A DNA stretch of 64,000 nucleotides from Plantibacter sp. Leaf314 (GTDB lineage: Bacteria > Actinomycetota > Actinomycetes > Actinomycetales > Microbacteriaceae): the NCBI RefSeq assembly GCF_001423185.1, contig NZ_LMOB01000001.1, forward strand, positions 1,283,882-1,347,881. The letters run 5' to 3'. A program made the translations under genes and the position numbers. A model generated the notes under the pieces. That model had not been told where the DNA came from. It ran no database searches and saw only the letters and a program-made list of their open reading frames with translations. This document shows positions 60,190-64,000 of this stretch, piece by piece. Numbering within the stretch: position 1 is the first letter of the stretch; the number at the start of each line of letters is the position of its first letter.

Positions 60190-60491
60190 CAGTCGACGAC
60201 CGTGACCTCGTTCCCGAAGGCGACGTAGCCGGAGAAGTCCTTGCCGACGCGGTCGAACGCGGTCGGGTATGGGGTCGGGTACGACCAGGCGACATCGGGC
60301 TTGACCTCGCCACCGTCGGTGACGCCCCAGTACTGGGCGTCGCCCTTCCACGGGCAGTGGTACTGGGTGTCGGTCTCGACGAAGCGCTCCCGGTTGAGGC
60401 TCGACGGCGGGAAGTACCAGTTGCCCTCGATCTTGATGAGCTCCGATTCGGGGGCTTCGGCGAGGACGGTGGTTCCGAGGAGTGCGCGCAT
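60189..60491 (-). CDS. DUF427 protein
   Basis: A 100-residue protein with the DUF427 pattern: LIKIEGNWYFPPSSL, YHCPWKGDAQYW and YPTPYPTAFDRVGKDFSGYV. Function unknown. Coupled to the DinB-like gene. Confidence 0.9.
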   Translation of the reverse strand: MRALLGTTVLAEAPESELIKIEGNWYFPPSSLNRERFVETDTQYHCPWKGDAQYWGVTDGGEVKPDVAWSYPTPYPTAFDRVGKDFSGYVAFGNEVTVVD

Positions 60492-60500
60492 GGCCAGAGA

Positions 60501-61151
60501 CTACGCCCGGAACACGGCTCCGTCCAGGACCGGGACGACGCTTGACACGTCGACCTCGCGCGCGGCCTGCACGTGCTGCGGGTGGCCGGACTGGGCGAGC
60601 TGCTGGGCCGTCGCCGACGCCGACAGGAGGTGACCGACGCCGTTGCGCAGGCCCTCGAAGGCGGCGGCGGCGGCAGCGGCCTCCGGCGAGGTGAAGTCGA
60701 TGCCGCGGAGCCCGAGCGCCTCGATCACGGCGCCGGCACCGAAGAGGTCCTCGACGGCGAACCGCGTCTCGGCCGTGTCGTCGAGTTCACCGACCGCGAT
60801 GACGACGATGCTCGTGCGCCGACCGAGTTCGGCCTGCTTCGCGATGATCCAGTCCGCGACGGCCGAGCGGTTGCGGAGGCACGCCGCGACGACCGTCGCA
60901 CCGGTGTCTGCGAGGAGCGCGGCGATCTGCGCCGTCTCACCGCGGTCGTCGAGCTCGGAGGCCGCGACCGTCTCGCCGGCGCTCAACCGCTGCTCGAGGG
61001 AGGTCGTGGCGTGCAGCACGTCCACGACGACTGCGACGTCCGCCGTCTCGACCCGGCCTGCTCCCGCGACGCCCCAGTCGAACCGGACCTGGTACTTGGT
61101 CTGGGCGAAGGGCGGGTGGACGGGCGGCGGTGTGGCGGCTGCGATACTCAC
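60501..61151 (-). CDS. 2-phosphosulfolactate phosphatase-like (ComB family)
   Basis: 216 residues. The signature RFDWGVAGAG then VAVVVDVLHATTSL and DLFGAGAVIEAL match ComB. In methanogens this is a coenzyme M step; in actinobacteria the substrate is unknown. The start is GTG (61149-61151) because the homologous region begins there. It lies 9 bp before the DUF427 gene. Confidence 0.82.
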   Translation of the reverse strand: MSIAAATPPPVHPPFAQTKYQVRFDWGVAGAGRVETADVAVVVDVLHATTSLEQRLSAGETVAASELDDRGETAQIAALLADTGATVVAACLRNRSAVADWIIAKQAELGRRTSIVVIAVGELDDTAETRFAVEDLFGAGAVIEALGLRGIDFTSPEAAAAAAAFEGLRNGVGHLLSASATAQQLAQSGHPQHVQAAREVDVSSVVPVLDGAVFRA

Positions 61152-61220
61152 CCGTTCATCGTATCCAGCCGCCCCGATCCACCCCACGAGTGTTGCGTCC
61201 GAAGACCGCTGCGGGCGGGC

Positions 61221-61331
61221 CGCCAGCGCGGTGCGCTGACGCGAGCGCGGGCCACCGGACGTGAGCGCGGGTCTCCAGAGGGGTGCGCTCACGCGTGCGA
61301 CCCGCGGTGACGTCAGCGCACCGCGCTGGCG
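61221..61331. repeat. REP-like nested inverted repeat
   Basis: A 21-bp perfect inverted repeat (61221-61241 with 61311-61331) enclosing 69 bp. Inside it are another hairpin (GTGAGCGC at 61261-61268 with GCGCTCAC at 61284-61291) and a direct repeat GAGCGCGGG. It lies between two minus-strand genes. No other copy was found in this window. It resembles REP/BIME-type intergenic elements. Confidence 0.6.
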
Positions 61332-61346
61332 CCAGGAGAGAAAGGG

Positions 61347-61820
61347 TCAGCGGGAGGCGGTGGGGAACCGACGGTCGTCGGGGTGGGGCGGGCGCATCTC
61401 GGTGCGGATGAGTTCGAAGTCGTGGCGGCTGAGCTCGATGAGGCCACGCCGGAGCTGGATGCCCCAGTCACGGGTGAAGCTCGTGAAGTCGAGGAGCGCG
61501 AGCATCGGCCGGATGGGCGTCTCGACGGCGTCCGGGTACCAGTCGACGCTCCGACGCCACGGACGCCAGTCCGCACCGTCGGGTCGCGGCACCGCCGCCT
61601 GATACACGGTGTCGTCGGCGATCCGCCCGATCGCCGTGAACGCCTTCAACGGCTGACCGTCCGGCGTGCTGACGCGCGGCGAGTAGTACACGATCCCGTC
61701 GGACTCGCGCATCTGCTCGAGACCACCGCGCTGCCCGTGGTTGATCTGCAGGAAGCCGTGCCGGACACCGAGGACGACGTGATCCCGCTGGATCACGCCC
61801 AGCCAGTACCGGATCGCCAT
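61347..61820 (-). CDS. EVE-domain protein
   Basis: 157 residues. The EVE/PUA-like pattern is clear: RYWLGVIQRDHVVLGV, GFLQINHGQRGGLEQM and SDGIVYYSPR. EVE domains bind modified bases in RNA or DNA. The start ATG at 61818-61820 is chosen over a GTG two codons upstream because the domain begins there. Confidence 0.88.
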   Translation of the reverse strand: MAIRYWLGVIQRDHVVLGVRHGFLQINHGQRGGLEQMRESDGIVYYSPRVSTPDGQPLKAFTAIGRIADDTVYQAAVPRPDGADWRPWRRSVDWYPDAVETPIRPMLALLDFTSFTRDWGIQLRRGLIELSRHDFELIRTEMRPPHPDDRRFPTASR

Positions 61821-61885
61821 AGGCACAGTCTTCCCTACCCGCGCCTCCCCTGCCGCCGCCGGGCCGCGCGTGCGACACTGAGGGC

Positions 61886-62422
61886 ATGCGCGTGATGCTG
61901 AAACTCGTCCTGGACTGTGATGTCGACGTCGCCTGGCGGGCGCTCCGCTCCCCGGCCGTCCTCCGGGAGCTGTACAGCCCGATGATGGGGCTCGAGGCGC
62001 TGGACGCCGCCGGCTTCCCGACCGTCTGGGAACCGGGAGCGCACCGTGTCCGGGTCAAGGCCGCCGGCGCCGTCCCGCTCGGCGACCAGATCATCGACCT
62101 GGAGTTCCTCGAACGCCGCGACGGCACCCGCATCCTCCACGACCAGGGCGACCCGATCACCGGGCCCCTGAGCAAGCTCGCCGGCTGGGACCACCAGATG
62201 GCCGTCTCGCGCGACAAGCACGACCCGACGAAGACGCTGTACCGCGACCGCCTCGTCATCACCGGCGCCATCGCCCCGCTCTACTGGTACCCGCTCTGGG
62301 CCACCTGGCAGTGGCGCGGTGCCCGCATCAAGGCGCTCGCACCCACCTGGGCGTACGACCCGCCGCTCCCCGGCGACGTGGAGGACGACGAGGTCGGCGC
62401 CACGGTCGAGGGGGCCGTCTAG
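61886..62422 (+). CDS. SRPBCC-fold (DUF2505-like) protein
   Basis: 178 residues with an N-terminal polyketide-cyclase/START-like pattern (LVLDCDVDVAWRALRSPAVLREL). The start may be 61886 or the ATG at 61895. No close family was recognised. It is divergent from the EVE gene. Confidence 0.65.
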   Translation: MRVMLKLVLDCDVDVAWRALRSPAVLRELYSPMMGLEALDAAGFPTVWEPGAHRVRVKAAGAVPLGDQIIDLEFLERRDGTRILHDQGDPITGPLSKLAGWDHQMAVSRDKHDPTKTLYRDRLVITGAIAPLYWYPLWATWQWRGARIKALAPTWAYDPPLPGDVEDDEVGATVEGAV

Positions 62423-62431
62423 CCCCACGGC

Positions 62432-62452
62432 ACGGCCCGGCGATCGGGCCGT
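62432..62452. terminator. Bidirectional terminator between convergent genes
   Basis: An 8-bp perfect stem ACGGCCCG/CGGGCCGT (62432-62439 with 62445-62452) with a 5-nt loop, between the SRPBCC-like and aldehyde-dehydrogenase genes. No U-tract. Confidence 0.5.
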
Positions 62453-62489
62453 CAGCGCGCCGACGACCCGACCGACCACGCCACCGGGG

Positions 62490-64000
62490 CTACGCCGTCG
62501 CGGCCTCGCCCCACTGCTTCGATGCGCCGGCGGGAGCCACCGCCGCGGGGATCCCGACGGCGTCGCTGCGCAACACCGCCGGCAGGAAGCGGTCCGGCAT
62601 GTTCTGGAAGGCGACCGGCCGCAGGAAACGGGTGATCGCCGCAGTCCCGACCGAGGTGCTGGAGTCGTTCGTCGTGGCCGGCCACGGTCCGCCGTGCTGC
62701 ATGGCCGGCGTGACGGCCACACCGGTCGGCCATCCACCGAAGAGCACCCGACCGGCGTGGGCCGAGAGCTGTCCCACGAGCTCCACGAGGTCGTCGCTCG
62801 TCTCCTCCGCGCCGGCGTGCAGCGTCGCGGTGAGGTTGCCCTCGCAGAACTCCGCCACGAGCGGCGCGAGCGGGGCGCCGGCCGGGACCTCGACGAGGAT
62901 CGACAGCGGCCCGAACGCCTCGTCGAGCAGCCGGTCCCGGCCGTCCCGCAAGGCGTCGACGGACACGGCCACGATCGTCGGGGTGGCCCAGCCGTCACCG
63001 TCGGCATCGATCCGCAGCGAGCCCTCCGCGATGACGCGGACACCGGGGGTGCTGAGGATCGTGTCGCGGCGCTCGCCGTATCCGGCGGTGATGCGGTCGT
63101 TCAGGAGACGGTGCTCCGGCACGGCCTCGGCCGTGGTCCGGATCGTGTCGTCGAGGCCCGCGGCCTCCGGCAGGTAGACGAACCCGGGCTTCGTGCAGAG
63201 CTGTCCAGCCGAGCCCGCGACGCTCCCGACGAACCCCGTCGCGATCGCCTCGCCCGACTCCTCCACCGCCTGCCCGGTGACGAAGACCGGGTTGACGCTG
63301 CCGAGCTCGCCGAAGAACGGGATCGGGACCGGCCGTGCGGCGGCGATGTCGGCGAGGATGCGCCCGGCGCGGAGGGACCCGGTGAAGGAGCCCGCGCGCA
63401 CCCGCTCGTCGCGCAAGGCGGTCACGCCGGCGTCCTGGCCGACGATGGTCTGGAAGACGCCGTCCGGTGCGCCGCTCGCCCGCAGGGCGTCCTCGACGAC
63501 GGCGGCGGTCGCGAGCGAGAGCCCGGGGTGCCCGTCGTGGACCTTGAGGACGACCGGACAGCCGGCCGCGAGGATCGCCGCGGTGTCGCCGCCGGCCACT
63601 GAGAAGGCGAACGGGAAGTTGCTCGCGGCGAAGTTCAGCACCGGACCGAGCGGGACGAGCACGCGCCGCAGCTCGGGACGCGCGCCGAGGGCGAAGTCGG
63701 GGTCGGCCTCGTCGATCCGGACGTCGAGGTACGAACCGTCGACGACGGTGTCGGCGAAGAGGCGCAGCTGCACAGCCGTGCGCAGGAGTTCTCCGCGCAG
63801 GCGCGCCTCGGCGAGACCCGTCTCCCGCATCCCGACGGGGATGAGGTCGTCGGCGTGCGCGAGCAAGGCGTCCGCGACCGCGACGAGCGCCCGGGCTCGG
63901 GTGGCCGGCGGCGTCGCGGCCCACGCCGGTGCGGCGGTCGCAGCGCCGGCCAGCACGGTCTCGAGCTGCTCGGCGGTCGTCTCGGTGGCGGGGGTGGGGG
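62490..64000 (-). CDS. Aldehyde dehydrogenase, alpha-ketoglutarate-semialdehyde type (partial, N-terminus outside window)
   Basis: The last about 500 residues of an NAD(P)-dependent aldehyde dehydrogenase; the frame is open to the right edge. The catalytic Cys is in SAGQLCTKPG, the Glu region is FGELGSVNPVFV, and VLNFAASNFPFAFSVAGGDTAAILAAG is the cofactor-binding segment. The ELGSVNPVF and QLCTKPG signatures suit the ketoglutarate semialdehyde dehydrogenase subgroup, used in sugar-acid or hydroxyproline breakdown. Confidence 0.9.
   Translation of the reverse strand, partial: PTPATETTAEQLETVLAGAATAAPAWAATPPATRARALVAVADALLAHADDLIPVGMRETGLAEARLRGELLRTAVQLRLFADTVVDGSYLDVRIDEADPDFALGARPELRRVLVPLGPVLNFAASNFPFAFSVAGGDTAAILAAGCPVVLKVHDGHPGLSLATAAVVEDALRASGAPDGVFQTIVGQDAGVTALRDERVRAGSFTGSLRAGRILADIAAARPVPIPFFGELGSVNPVFVTGQAVEESGEAIATGFVGSVAGSAGQLCTKPGFVYLPEAAGLDDTIRTTAEAVPEHRLLNDRITAGYGERRDTILSTPGVRVIAEGSLRIDADGDGWATPTIVAVSVDALRDGRDRLLDEAFGPLSILVEVPAGAPLAPLVAEFCEGNLTATLHAGAEETSDDLVELVGQLSAHAGRVLFGGWPTGVAVTPAMQHGGPWPATTNDSSTSVGTAAITRFLRPVAFQNMPDRFLPAVLRSDAVGIPAAVAPAGASKQWGEAATA

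Overview
The window is high-GC DNA with actinobacterial gene content, and a member of the Microbacteriaceae is the most likely source (inference from gene content and order; no 16S rRNA is present). Support comes from actinobacterial-type RpoB, RpoC, EF-Tu, EF-G and S12, frequent GTG and TTG starts, FHA/PknB-like/PP2C signalling proteins and a WXG100/FtsK type VII secretion (T7SS) locus. Most genes lie on the minus strand.

Layout. (1) 1-3870: S10 ribosomal operon on the minus strand (rpsJ, rplC, rplD, rplW, rplB, rpsS, rplV, rpsC), with rpsC cut by the left edge. (2) 4340-6154: a DUF4012 membrane protein inserted between tuf and rpsJ. (3) 6334-11007: str operon (rpsL, rpsG, fusA, tuf) with a clear promoter (TTGACC-17-TAGTCT) and a leader of about 260 nt. 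(4) 11059-43300: about 32 kb of T7SS-like genes. These include an FtsK/EccC-type ATPase with N-terminal ubiquitin-like and FHA domains, small WXG-like proteins, a large WXG-headed protein, a putative secreted hydrolase, an EspG-like protein, a Ser/Thr kinase, a PP2C phosphatase, FHA proteins, a MoxR/DUF58/transglutaminase-like set and a 1763-residue Ig-like surface protein. (5) 43563-45356: an amidase-like secreted protein and a membrane protein. (6) 45469-52887: rpoC and rpoB. (7) 53124-64000: ordinary metabolic and housekeeping genes, namely 5-oxoprolinase pxpABC, a spermidine-synthase-like protein, a sugar dehydrogenase lipoprotein, SprT-like, DUF1697, TspO-like, DinB-like, DUF427, ComB-like, EVE and SRPBCC-like proteins, and an aldehyde dehydrogenase cut by the right edge.

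How the parts may work together. In the T7SS region, small helical WXG-like proteins and larger WXG-headed proteins are candidate substrates for the EccC-type motor. The kinase/PP2C/FHA set probably adds phosphorylation control. The MoxR-DUF58-transglutaminase-like genes and the Ig-like giant look like a cell-envelope module. No EccB, EccD, EccE or mycosin gene is visible here.

The most notable observation is a palindrome, GGGGAGnnCTCCCC, found upstream of three separate T7SS-region transcription units (12603-12616, 32283-32302, 40352-40369). Each is followed at exactly the same distance (22 nt after CTCCCCAT) by a -10-like hexamer. This looks like a shared activator-dependent promoter, that is, a T7SS regulon. 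An FHA protein with a C-terminal LuxR-like helix-turn-helix, encoded in the same locus (23510-24259), is a candidate regulator. A second notable point is that the transglutaminase-like protein has lost all three catalytic-triad residues.
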